Of a DNA stretch of 64,000 nucleotides, positions 10,900 to 23,700 are shown in pieces. Location: positions 22,579,181 to 22,643,180 of the forward strand of contig CAIIXF020000010.1 of assembly GCA_903813345.2 (NCBI GenBank), in the 5' to 3' direction. The stretch is from Owenia fusiformis (Eukaryota; Annelida; Polychaeta; Sabellida; Oweniidae). The position numbers and the translations under genes were made by a program. Position 1 is the first letter of the stretch. Each line of letters begins with the position of its first letter. The notes under the pieces were generated by a model. It did no database searches, was not told where the DNA came from, and saw nothing but the letters and a program-made list of their open reading frames with translations.

Positions 10900-11267
10900 C
10901 TGTAAATAAATCATCATGATAAAAGCATAATTTATTATAGCATCCATTTGTTACCGTTCTGAATCCAAATGATACATAGTTGAATCCATTTGATACATAT
11001 GTGTTGACGTTTACGAAATGTTGTTCAAATATCTTCACTATAACAGGAATATGCTACCTGAAACTTTCACACATTGTCATACTATGTATATTGAATATGT
11101 ATGCAAGATTTCAAGTTAATATCTTAAGTAGAAACTCTGAGATCACTTACCTCGATTTTCTGTCATATTTTTTCAACGACCCCATTCACTATAATGTACG
11201 CGAGAACCCACGAAACATTGCATATACATGACTGCATCCACATTGATCGACTAGCCACAGTGTTGTG

Positions 11268-12912
11268 ACATAAACAGATTCATGAAACTTTTGTTCGTTG
11301 GGATTTGCTACTTCGTGGAGTTGCTGTTTTTTTTAAAAAGAATAAAATTTGAAATAGATAAAAATGAATTGTATTCTTTTACATATGGTCACCCTTCCAA
11401 ATAGTTTGGTTGTGCTACGAGAGCTTCATTGATTACTTACAAAAGGCCCTGACATTCATGGAAACCTATAACCCCACCATGTCATGTGTATGTATGCATT
11501 GATGCAAGCAGCATTTATATTAAACCCACTAATGTCTTATTTTACCATTCCAACTATAGACTTTCAAAACAGGTTCGTGATGTCTTATCAAATGATGAAG
11601 TTATTTAAGATTTATTTAAAATGCAGAAATGTGTAAATTCGTCAAAATAATAAATGTGGATATCGACATTTCGATAAGGTTACGATGTTACAAAATGTCA
11701 TCACTCGGTTGCACGCATTATGAGACTATTATATTGCAAACATATTTGAGAATTATCCACCGTATGTCATTATCACTATGCAATAGAGCAATATTTCTTT
11801 AAAAATCATTGTCATGGTAACAGAGGGTCTATAATTTGAAGAAGTGTATAAATGTCTACAAGTGATTTCTGTATGAGTTTCAACTCATTATTACTGAAGT
11901 TCCTTCCATATAATACTGTTGTTACATGTAACTACATGATGCAAGTCCCATTATTCGTTACCATGGCAACGAGATCTGAAGAAACCTGTAACATCATCTC
12001 TGTATGTGTTCGTTTTTGAGTCAATCTGAAAAAGTTTTACATGACTGTCTATGATACATACGCCGACGCCAACACCGGACGACGAAAACATCACTTTCAA
12101 TAGTTCCAACGCTACTACCACTTGCTGATTCTACAAAAAACCGAAGAATCTTACAATTATTTATCACCATGAAAAATAAACACATCAATGTTAAAATCTA
12201 AGATTTACCAGCATGGAATAAGGTTTGGCGTTTTGGACTCATTTTAAAAAAAATGACATTCACAAGGAATGATACGAGCACATGGCTTGAAATTGTGACA
12301 AGTTCAGAAATGTTTACTATCTTACCTTTTTTATACCTGCAATAATTTTGGTATCATTTTGAGCAATTTTACCTTCATTTGGACATTAGGCAACTTAAGC
12401 AAAATAAAGTTATTTTGGTAACATTTAGCAGCTATTTAGACCGAAGTTGATATATCCTACTTTCATCCTTGCTGCAAGGGTATTTTACAAGTACAATTTA
12501 AGCATAAATGAAGTCCTTTGAAGAAGGATGTCCTAGTTGAGTCCAACTTTAATTTAAAGAAATTTAGCAATAAAATTATTTATTTGCAAAATAGCTACTA
12601 GAATAGCTTCTTAGAAATTACATAAGTTTCTTATCGTGTCATGTCGCTGATGTTATTTGAAGGATATCATAACATGATATCATAAGATAATACCATCATT
12701 ATCGTGTCATATATACAATGTATGTAGTATCTTATAACCCTTGTCGCATACAACATTCATATTAATGTACGCTTCTGGAAAATTATTGAACAGTTTATTT
12801 TACACAACGATATGCAAACTTTTTGTCAATCCAGTTATAGAGCGTTTGACCCGACACTTTCAAATGTTCCGTCCGTGATATTAGCATTTAGGTACACCGG
12901 TCTTAGGCCTGT
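11268..12912. other. Intergenic stretch without a supportable gene
   Basis: AT-rich sequence between the CACTGTG element and a palindromic element. No exon, RNA gene or ordered repeat was recognised. Confidence 0.5.
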
Positions 12913-12914
12913 TA

Positions 12915-13779
12915 CACTCCCCTCCATAAGTTTGGCAACCTTAGCCCCCCCCCCCCATTGAACTACATGTTAAAGTCCCTTTACCTTTGAATTTTTATTT
13001 ACTTAACCTATGATGAAAATACTTATACTATTGATGGAAACGTAATTTGACTTTATTTCCAATACCTCCAGATTTTTTCAATGTTTTTCCTCAATAACAA
13101 TAAGTCGAAAATTGATGATAAATTTGATGAATATTTGAAAATCGACATTCCCTTGTTAACCAATGGGAAATGCTAGGTTTGCCACAGGTCATATGACAGA
13201 ATATCCATCCGTCCGAGTCCTTGCAAAAAATACGAGTTAGGCAGGCAATTGAATTTGCTAACTTTATTTAACAAAAAATTGATATGTTTCTTCAGGTTCA
13301 ACAAACTTATAGGGCTTTAAAGTCAAAATTGTTTTTCAAAAAACCCCTCCCATTGAAATAACACAGGAGACGAAAAATTATTTTCAGAAATGACTTTGAA
13401 GCGCTGTAACTTTAGTATTCATCATATAAACTAAACACTTAGTGTACAAAAAAGTTAGACAATTCAATTTTCTATATAAATTGTTTTTTGCTGAATCTTT
13501 TACTGAAAAGATATCGTGATTTCTGATTTGCCCCGAACCCTTCATTTCCCATTGGATTACATGGGAATGACGATTTTCAAAAATTCATCAGATTTATCAT
13601 CAATTTTCGACCTATTGTAATTGAGGAAAAAAATTGAGAAAATTTGGAGGTATTGGAAATAAAGTCAAGTTGCGTTTCCATCAATATTATAAGTTATTTC
13701 ATCACCGGTTAGGTAAATAAAAATTTAAACGTAAGCTAAGGTTGGGGGAGCTAAGGTTGCCAAACTTATGGAGGGAGTG
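12915..13779. mobile_element. Palindromic TA-flanked element with long arms
   Basis: The left arm starts CACTCCCCTCCATAAGTTTG. The right end, reverse-complemented, starts CACTCCCTCCATAAGTTTG. The arms remain alignable for about 330 bases, including the blocks GGCAACCTTAGC, GGAGGTATTGGAAATAAAGTC and the TTGATGATAAA region. TA dinucleotides abut both ends (12913-12914 and 13780-13781), as expected for Tc1/mariner-type insertion. No transposase is present; this is a foldback-type MITE. Confidence 0.7.
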
Positions 13780-14380
13780 TACATCAAATTTATTTTCATT
13801 TTGTATTTTTGGAGCTTCTCTGTGATCCTTGTATGTCGTCTTTATTAGTAACCGGTGCAATATCTTTTAACGATGGGTGTAACACAATAACTTAGCTATT
13901 CCAATCCAGGATACAAACCCCGGATAATGGATAAACATTTTCCGGTCGTAGCTAGACAAAGTTGGAATATAAATCTGAGAATATTTAACCACCAACACGG
14001 GTTAACACTGCACCAGCCAATCATACACAAGGCATATTTTGCTAAATTGGAAACCTCTTCGATAAGAAAATATTTTGAAAAGTTTCAGCGATTAAGGAAA
14101 AGTCAGCAAGTTTATACGTAGAGATTATCTCGACTGTCTTCTTAAATCAATTGAACAATAACTATACGGACGTTTTTCGCTAAGATAAACCATACATAAA
14201 GGGATAAAGCAACACTGAATATTCCGGCACACATCCTGGAGGAAAAAGCGAATGCATAAATTAAGATGGTGTGATGTTAAGCCATTGAAGCTGGAAGTGT
14301 TAATTAACGCAGTTCATTAATATTCATAAAGACGTAACTAATAGAATATCCCAGCCCCGGATACGAACGAAGGTTGGATG

Positions 14381-14430
14381 AAATTTAAATACTCGGATCC
14401 TAGAGCTTAGATTTCAAGTTGCAATCAGAC
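14381..14430 (+). promoter_or_regulatory. Possible core promoter of the Wnt gene
   Basis: A TTTAAATA element at about 14384-14391 lies some 38 bases before ATCAGACTG near 14424, which resembles an initiator. The start codon is about 290 bases further on. This is a weak, position-based inference. Confidence 0.25.
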
Positions 14431-14713
14431 TGTGTTGGTGCTTTCTCCGATTTGATTGCATTCAGTGATTAAGAGTCGGGGATTGAGGATGCAACGACGC
14501 TGGACTGCGCTGGACCTATAACAAATCACATCTATTTTACTAATTCTACAGACGATAGGATTAACGTAACCGGCGATCAACCTGATATACATCTACAGAG
14601 AGCATTGGATTTATTTTAGAACACGGAGCAAGATTGTTATGAATTTATGTTAGGAACGAACTCTGTATGTAACTGAAAAAGAAGCTGATTTCAAGATATA
14701 AGAGCTTAATATA

Positions 14714-17700
14714 ATGAACCCGGTTGAAACAGTTCCGAAGATGTGGCGCGTCTACGTTGGAATTTTACTTCTGACTCTATGCATTGTGGAGAAAGTACAT
14801 TCAAATACTTGGTGGTGAGTATCGGGATTAGAAGATAAAAATGGCACTTTGTACTCATTTAGATATTCTTAAGAATACGTTGCTACTGTGCAATCTAAAT
14901 TCTTAAGATTCTCTAAATAATATCAAAGCAATGTCATCGAGGTTCTATTGTGAAATTCAATCATACATTTCAATGGTATTCATAAAATTGTTAAACAATA
15001 TAGAATTTGTGATTGGAACTATTGAAAAGTTTAAAATTGTTTGTGGTTATTGATAAGCTTTGAAATGGGTCTTGATATAATTTGGAGTACCTCAGACAGT
15101 AGGGGAATAAAAGATGAATTGAATAGAAAAACATAAAGAGGAAACAGATCGCTCATTTTGCAGAAAATTGATGGCTTTTAATTTGTCAATCACAGTACAA
15201 GCTATGTCTTTGAACTGTATAGCACGTCAGAACAGAGCTTATGACTATCCCTGCGAATATGTCCCAAGAGACCACAATTTGCGTCACCTTAAGTGAAACT
15301 TGTCTGAGTGAAAGCATTTTTTCTGTCGATTTTTCTCGTTGTATTATTGAAAGCTTTGTTGGTACTAATAGTTTAACCGTCCTTTTAACCTATAACCAAG
15401 CGGTATGTATTTGTATTTGGAAATGAACGGAGAAACTCAATATCATGGCTTCTATCGTGACAATAAGTATCTGTAAATGGAGAAGTTCTCTTAAAATGCC
15501 ATCCCAATAGGTCCAATATTACTGTTGACTTTTTTAGTTTATCGACTTGAAATTGAAGTTATTCTTTTAAAACAGTCTACATTTTTCTATTCATAGTTTA
15601 GAGAAAGATAGCCGACGTGAATCAACTCGTCTATTTGTTTATAAAATATCTTATTTTGCAGGGACGCAAGTGAGACAGATTTACATTACAAATCAAAACA
15701 TGTTTTTTTACCATAATTGGTTGGTGCCACTGTTAGCTGATTGCGAATTAGCATGCAGACAAAGTTGAAAAATAAATACTACAAATAACTGCGTAAATGA
15801 TTTTACAGTATTTCAATATAACAGTATTTCAATTAAATAAAAGAATTAAAACATACATGTATTCGCTTACTAAGAACCCCCCCCCCTCAAACTATTTTAC
15901 AAGAGCTAGCCCAAGTGTGTATATGATTTTACACGTAACTACTTTTTTATAATTGTTCTTGGAACTTCATCTTTTAGTTTCTGGTCTTCGCAGGAAAATG
16001 AATCCCATCCCATTAAGAGTTAAGATCGGCATATGCTTACAGTCATGTTAAACACAACTTAATCGTTTTCAGAAAAAGGCTTTTATCAAGGGGTGAGCGG
16101 GATGGGTGGTAGTGTTTCATATTCCACGGTTTTGCCTCTTATATTCCTTATTTTTGAGCCTTAAAATGAATATTTCTTATTTTTATGTTCTCATATTTAT
16201 TCTATTTTCTGAGCCCCATCTCTCTTATTCGTAGACTCTCATATTTCCTACTTTCAAAGTGTTATAATTCTTATTTTGGCCTCGTATATTTCCATATTTT
16301 TGACCCCCATATTCAATATTTCTTATCTTTAGGTTCTCATATTCTATATTTTTAGAGTCCCATATCTCTTATTTTCAGCCTCTCATATTTCCTACTTTCA
16401 AAGCGTTCTAATTCTTATTTTTATCCCATCGAACGAAGTTCGGAGGGATATAGGGAACGCCTCCGTCCGTCCGTCCGTCCGTACGTACGTCCGTACGTAC
16501 GTCCGTCCGTCCGTCCGTCCGGGCAATAACTCAAATACCGTTGGCCCGATTTTGTTCATATTTTGTACACATATACCCTATAGGGGTAGAAGTTCTGCTC
16601 AAAAGCCGATTTCCAAAATGGCCGCTCATTTCAAAATGGCAGCCATTTTAGTGACGATTTTACAGTAATTTAGGTGCAATATGTAAAACTGTAATAGCAA
16701 TATGTTTTAAATGTAAAAAAATTATAAAGGACATTAATAATGCTACAAATGTAGATATTAAAGAAGCACATGGCAGCCATCTTGAAAAATGGCGGCCTTT
16801 ACTCGTCATTTTACGATTTTTGCTGTAACTCAAAAAGTAGTGGAGCGATTTTGTTCATATTTGGTATGTGAATAATATAAGCATTGCACACTGTCTAAAG
16901 ACACTTTTGGTAGAAGACGGCCATTTTGAAAAATGGCCGCCATTTTAACGTATTTTACTATAACTCGAAAAGTAGTGGAGCGATTTTGTTCAAATTTGGT
17001 ATGTGAATACTATAAGCATGGCACACTGTCCTATGACACTTTTGGTAGAAGGCGGCCATTTTGAAAAAAAATTTGAAAAATGGCCGCCATTTTAACATAT
17101 TTTACTATAACTTGAAAAGTAGTGGAGCGATTTTGTTAATATTTAGTATGTGAATACTATAAGCACAGCACACTGTCCTATGACACTTTTGGTAGAAGGC
17201 GGCCATTTTGAAAACAATTTTGAAAAATGGCCGCCATTTTAACGTATTTTACTATAACTCGAAAAGTAGTGGAGCGATTTTGTTCATATTTGATATGTGA
17301 ATACTTTAAGCATGGCACATTGTCTAATAAAACTTTAGGGAGTAGTCGGCCATTTTGAAAAATGGCCACCATTTTTATGTGTGTTATTTTACAAGTATGT
17401 GTGCGATTTTTCAAAAATTTTAGAGGTGGCTTTACTTTAAAGCATATTATTTCTTCTGATGATGGTGGCCTTTCTGGTGTGTTGTTTTAATGATATTTGC
17501 GCTTCGTTTGTAAAAATGCCAGCCATTTCTGTTCGATGGGATTCGCTACGCTTTGGCGTTGCCGTTGTTCTGGTTGGCCTCTTATATTCCTTATTTTCAG
17601 AGCCTCATATTCCATATTTCTAATTTTTAGGTTCTCATATTCCATATTTCCAGACCCTCATATTCAATATTACTTATTTTTAGCTTCTCATATTCCATAT

Positions 17701-20700
17701 TTTCAGAGCCTCATATTCGATATTACTTATTTTTAGCTTCTCATATTCCATATTTTCAGAGCCTCATATTCGATATTACTTATTTTTAGCTTCTCATATT
17801 CCATATTTTCAGAGCCTCAAATTCGATATTACTTATTTTTAGCTTCTCATATTCCATATTTTCAGAGCCTCAAATTCGATATTACTTATTTTTAGCTTCT
17901 CATTCCATATTTTCAGAGCCTCAAATTCGATATTACTTATTTTTAGCTTCTCATATTCCATATTTTCAGAGCCTCAAATTCGATATCACTTATTTTTAGC
18001 TTCTCATATTCCATATTTTCAGAGCCTCATATTCGATATCACTTATTTCTAACTTCTCACATTCCATATTTTCAGAGCCTCATATTCGATATTACTTATT
18101 TCTAGCTTCTCATATTCCATATTTTCAGAGCCTCATATTCCATATTACTTATTTTTAGCTTCTCATATAGTCCATATTTTCAGAGCCTCATATTTAATAT
18201 TTTTTTAGCTTCTCATATTCTATATTTTCACAGCCTCATATTTCTTATTCTTCTCATCCCCCGATATTCATATTTCAATTATTTTCTCATTCCAAATACC
18301 AATTTCAATTGTTTAAGTTCATCTTTAATTGTTGATATTGGTATTTATCATGCATGGGAGAATGGGGATCACTTATAATGAAAACGACCTGGATGCGTGA
18401 TAGCGTGCCAAGGTCCCTTCTTGACAAGATTTGGCGTTCTCAGATGAGAGACCTCTCTCTCTCTCTCTTTATGTACATTTATTTGATTTAATCAAAGTCT
18501 CTTTTGAGACTCTAATTACGACCTGTCACTAATACAACGTATCAGAACTGAGCTATTCCACAAAATACACCCAGATTCATTGATACACTATCTACATTAA
18601 GATCAAATTTTTGAAATGTCGTTTCGAATTAAAATCACAATATTAATGTTTTTAAATTTTGCAGTCTGATTAATATCTGGTGTTCATTTGTAATTTTTAA
18701 GTAGGCTTTTAAATATTAAGAAAACGCATCGAGTTATACTATTCGTTTATTTTTACTTATTTTTATCTTATTTATTTTTGTGCATTGCGAGTCCGTTTTG
18801 TTTCCTTTGGGAATAAGGATGCCTTCGCAATCAAATGACGGTATTGTTTCAACAAGAAACAACAAATTAACAAAATCAGTTATTACAAATTCTTGTAGAC
18901 AGAAATCTCAGACGTATCCGACATAAAAATACGTAACATAAACATTTACACAAATTAATTAACACCTTATACTAATTATGATATAGATTTGAACCATAGT
19001 ATAAACCATTTCACATTTTGTTTTTATTTTTATTTCCGATTTACGGGACAGAGACGAGACATCCTATGATTACAGCACTGATTATATGACATCAAATGTA
19101 AATCGAAAAATAATGTTATGTTTAAATAAAGTGTGTACATATACATTTACCTGAACTTAACCATAGTTGGGAGATAATAGAGCGAAGATTCGGGTATGTT
19201 TCGAAATAATTGAATATTCTGCTTATCGGATGACATTATGTACCACTCTTGCTTGTGTTGGCTTTACAACGGGGAGTGATGGCATTGCAAGGTTGAACTG
19301 ATGTAATAAAGATGGATAAGGATGACATCGCATTGTGTCATCTAGGTCGTATAAGACGACGTTGCATTATGTCATCTCGGTTCACCCGTTCGTTCGTTCG
19401 TCCGTCTCGGCTGTCAATTATTCATCAAGTTTAATAATAGATATATGCAACAAAACATGTATAAGTAAAACGTTCATAGGATCGGAAAAACAAGAAAGTA
19501 AGACAGCCATTGATGACCGCAATTATTATTTGCACAAAAGCGTATACCGTTTGACCGCATGTCAGTAATTAATTCATAGTTCAAGTCAACTTCTGCCATA
19601 ACTCTGCCAACAATATCATCAATATGACATGTTTTAATCTTAACTCTCTACTAAATCTCTGCCACATGTCAAATAGAACGTCAATTTTACGTCTAGAGTC
19701 GGCCATGATGTCCGATGGCCCTTTGGCCGTGTCGGTCTCACACGTCGGACTCTTGATGTGTCGCCTGTTTATTGTGTAATTGCAAAACCTAAACCATAGG
19801 ATAGAGAATCAGATACAATCATATATGAATTGAACATTGGTATAAAATGTATATGTGTGGCACTGATGATATGCCTAGTTTAGAGTCGAGGAATTTCAAT
19901 AAGAAATTGAAACAAGGGCTAGTTTCTTGAAATCCATTTTATAATTATGAGCTCCATTTACAAAAAAAATTATCCCGACATATCCAGGTAGATGTATAAA
20001 GATAAAAATAAAAACTGAAATCATTATAAAAGGGTGCAATCAGTTCTAAGCGTTTCTGCTTACATTGCTGTAAGTCTTTTGAGAATTCGGTTATCGTGTC
20101 CCCACAGAGTTCACGGTTTGAATCGTCCCTAAATTAGTCAACAATTTCTATTTTGATGTAGGTATCCCGATCATCTGCAGTTAAAACAGCAGTCTGAAAA
20201 GGATGGATAATTAGGTTTGAATCGAGATTTGAGTCTAGACAAATGGGATTAACGAAGTGTTGAGCCATAGAATAATCGGATTCGACCGTGAAATAATCCC
20301 ACCATGTCAGGCTATGACCCGGTCAAAACCTATTATTTCACTGTTGCCCAAGTGTAATTATGTTATGCAGAATTTAGATTTTGTCATTTCATCATTTTTG
20401 AGATAACATATTTGAATCATGATAAACCATGACATCTCATTTCTTCTCAGCCCTGATGTTTCTAGGTCAAACAGAAAAATGCTATGAGTATCAGAATGTG
20501 TAAATAGTGAATTTGGGATCCTTAATTTAAGGCTGTCTTCAATATTGCAGGTATGTTGGTATGGTGAGCTCTGCACAATTGCAACGTGGTCCAGATGAGG
20601 TGCGAAGTAGGGACCCTCGGTTTTTGAAATGTCGCAGTATGACCTTCCTCAACACCAAGCAACGAGACCTATGTCTCAAGTCCCGTAATCTCCTACCAGT

Positions 20701-23700
20701 CATCAGTAACGGCGCTGAGATAGGACTTGCAGAATGCAAAGACCAGTTCTCAACACGGCGGTGGAACTGCACCACCTTTCCAAACGCAACCAATGTATTT
20801 GGCAAAGTCCTTGTTAGAAGTAAGTGGCAATGTCTTTTCATCTATCCTTTTATTTTCGATGCGATTTTATTTTCCAGGTGATTAGGGTATAGTTGTGTAC
20901 CAAAATTCTTGAAGCCATATCCTACATGATTTGAATAGTGTACCATGAATATATTTTTAAGCTTTTTTAAATAATTATAAAATAAAACGTCATGAAAACG
21001 TAACGCTGCAACTGTATTTTGTCAATCCCGAAAATATAAAATAACGCAATACGGCACAACCAATAAAAACACAACAGGAACATTTCAATACAGACACTCT
21101 GCTTGACTGACAGTTTTTCATCATCATTAAACAAAAATGTATCGAGTAAATCAGTGTGGTTTCTAGACTCTAGAAAGCCCATAGAATGCAATAGGGCTAA
21201 TTCCACACACGAGGCGAAATTTGATGAACTAGAATACTCCCAAATCTGCCAGTAAAAGTAGTGTATGTTGATTGATCAATCAGGAATCTGCTAGGTTAGA
21301 ATAACATGTCGATTGATTCCTATCGAGGATCCTATTCTGTGGTAAATGACTGGTGATAGATATCGTTCAACAATGCTATACCCGTGGCCTTCATTGATGG
21401 TACGCCGCCAATGAATAAAAGAGTTTAATTGTGAAAGCTACACCATGAACGTCTTCCATCAATGTCAAGCATCAGATTAACTAAGATGGAGAGGGTTTGA
21501 TATATCAGAATATAATTACACCATTTGGAGAAGTGATCAAACCATTTGGTACGACCGAGTTTGTTAGAGACTCGATGTTTTACACGTTTTGATTGTCTCC
21601 ACGTCTCAAACAAAATCCGTAAGTGTCACCGAGGTTTGAAAAAACAAAAACAAATGAAAATAGAACAATTGAACAATTGAAATCGAACTACTAGCGAGCA
21701 GCTTAGTTCATGAGTGTCATATATCTATTTGTATTTAGAATCATTGAAATTAATAGGACTACTAGGAAATGTTCATGCAGGTCAGTGTGACATTGCAACA
21801 GTAATCCTATGTTTGAATGACTGGATGATGGGGGTCTAGTAATGGAAACCAGGATTTCACTATTTTTACAGCTGTATGCGCAAGTGACAAAAATAATCAT
21901 TTAGTGCTGTGGGTCACAGTGTAAATTATCAATTACAAATTAAACTACATATGGATCGAATAAAACTTAGATCTCAGATTTGCCTCCCTGTAAGGGGTTG
22001 AGATGTTCGTAGGCGAAAACACGTTTTGAACAACCAAACATCAATTATCTTTGACAAATCGCATAGTGAAATATTTTATTCTCCTCGGTTCAACCATGGG
22101 CTTTCAATAGACTTTAGCAGTTTGATTTTCAATCATATGAAAACTTCATACCTTCAGGTTATCCAAGATAGATGGGTTCAACTCATTGAGTACATTTTCC
22201 CGAACAACACATTTGTAGTGTGGATATTGAGGCTTTTGTAAAAGATTGTTTACGCCAGGAAAAACATGTTTTAACAACCCAAACATTGTTGATTTTGTAT
22301 TCGAGGTCTACAATTGTAAACATTGCTGATTTTCTAATGTCAACTTAAGATGAAACGGCTCTGGAAAGTCATGTTTTGATGGCCTTAAAGTGCCCGTCCA
22401 CCGCACAACGAGAACGTGTGAGAAGCAATATGATACTGCTATAGCAGCTCCACGGATCATGTGTCATTGACAACCCTTGGCCAGAACAACTTACATCTGA
22501 AGTCCGTTTGTTTGTTTTACTTTTATTTGCTACTGTTTCCATTTCCCACTATTTAATTCGCTTGGATAACTAACAACGACAAATATTATTCCCATAACGT
22601 GCTGTTGTACGAGGGTACACCCCATTTGTTATTTATATTCTCAGTGAGTTGCATAACAGAATCTATAGATTTTTATTTAGATTGTACAACACATTCTTTA
22701 GATTTCTATCTAGGTTGCACATTCAGCAGATCTCATTTGTCCAACACCTTCAGTAGATTTCAGATTGTACATCACGGCATTCAGTAGATTTCAATAAATA
22801 TGTACAGCTCATTCAGTAGATTTCAATTATCATTTGTCCAACACCTTCAGTAGATTTCAATTCAGATTGTACACCACGGCATTCAGTAGATTTCAATAAA
22901 TATTGTACAGCTCATTCAGTATATTTCAATTATCATTGTACAACACATTCAAATTATTTCAATTATTCAATAGATTTCAATCCAGATAATACACCACATT
23001 CAGTAGATTGCAATTCAGATTGTACATCACATTCAGTAGATTTCAACAAGGCATTAACATGACAAAATGTCACCACCTAAAACAATTTGGTCAATTTAAA
23101 GCAAGTTGGAAAATACCTTTTGACCTTAAGAAGGTTTTTGAAGATTTGAGCTTCTGGGATCTTGTAGATGATTTTGAAAAAAGAAATTGTTCAATCTGAA
23201 GCAAGTTAAAAAAATCTAAAGTCAGATTTGAACTTCTGAGAACTTGTAAAGTCAAATTTGAACTTCTGAAAAGATGTAGATGATTTTGAAAAAAAAAAAT
23301 TGGTTTATTTGAAGCAAGTTGAAAACAGACCTTTTTGACCTTTATTGACCTTGAGAAGGTCATTGAAGGTCAAATGTCAAATCTAAAGTCAGATTTGAAT
23401 TTCTGAAAACATGTAGATGATTTTGAAAAAAAAAGTAGTCAATTTGAAGCAAGGTGAAAAAATACCTTTTTGACCTTTTTTGACATTGAGAAGGTCATTG
23501 AAGGTCAAATGTCAAATCTAAAGTCAGATTTGAATTTCTGAGAACATGTAGATGAATTTGAAAAAAAAATTATTCAATTTGAAGCAAGTTGAAAAAAGAC
23601 CTTTTGACCTTTTTTGACTTTGAGAAGGTCATTGAAGGTCAAATGTCAAATCTTAAGTCAAATCTAAAGTCAGATTTGAATTTCTGAGAACACGTAGATG

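Larger units (their letters stand above)
7164..11262. mobile_element. Transib/RAG-like DNA transposon, 4.1 kb, with CACTGTG termini
   Basis: The left end (7164 onward) and the reverse complement of the right end (11262 backward) both begin CACTGTGGCTAGTCGATC. They stay aligned for about 55 bases with roughly six mismatches. Immediately outside lie identical 5-base direct repeats TTGTG (7159-7163 and 11263-11267). Among cut-and-paste superfamilies, a 5-bp duplication plus termini fitting CACWRTG is the signature of Transib and the related RAG-like elements. No transposase core could be recognised, so this is probably non-autonomous or degraded. It contains exon-like ORFs at 7907-8009 (+) and 10421-10899 (-), a pyrimidine microsatellite, a 20-bp minisatellite and a nested hAT element. 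Seen: termini and duplication. Inferred: the superfamily. Confidence 0.65.

Noticed and set aside
16790-18260. CRISPR-like array
   Set aside because: Repeats are contiguous tandem units without unique spacers, in an animal genome.
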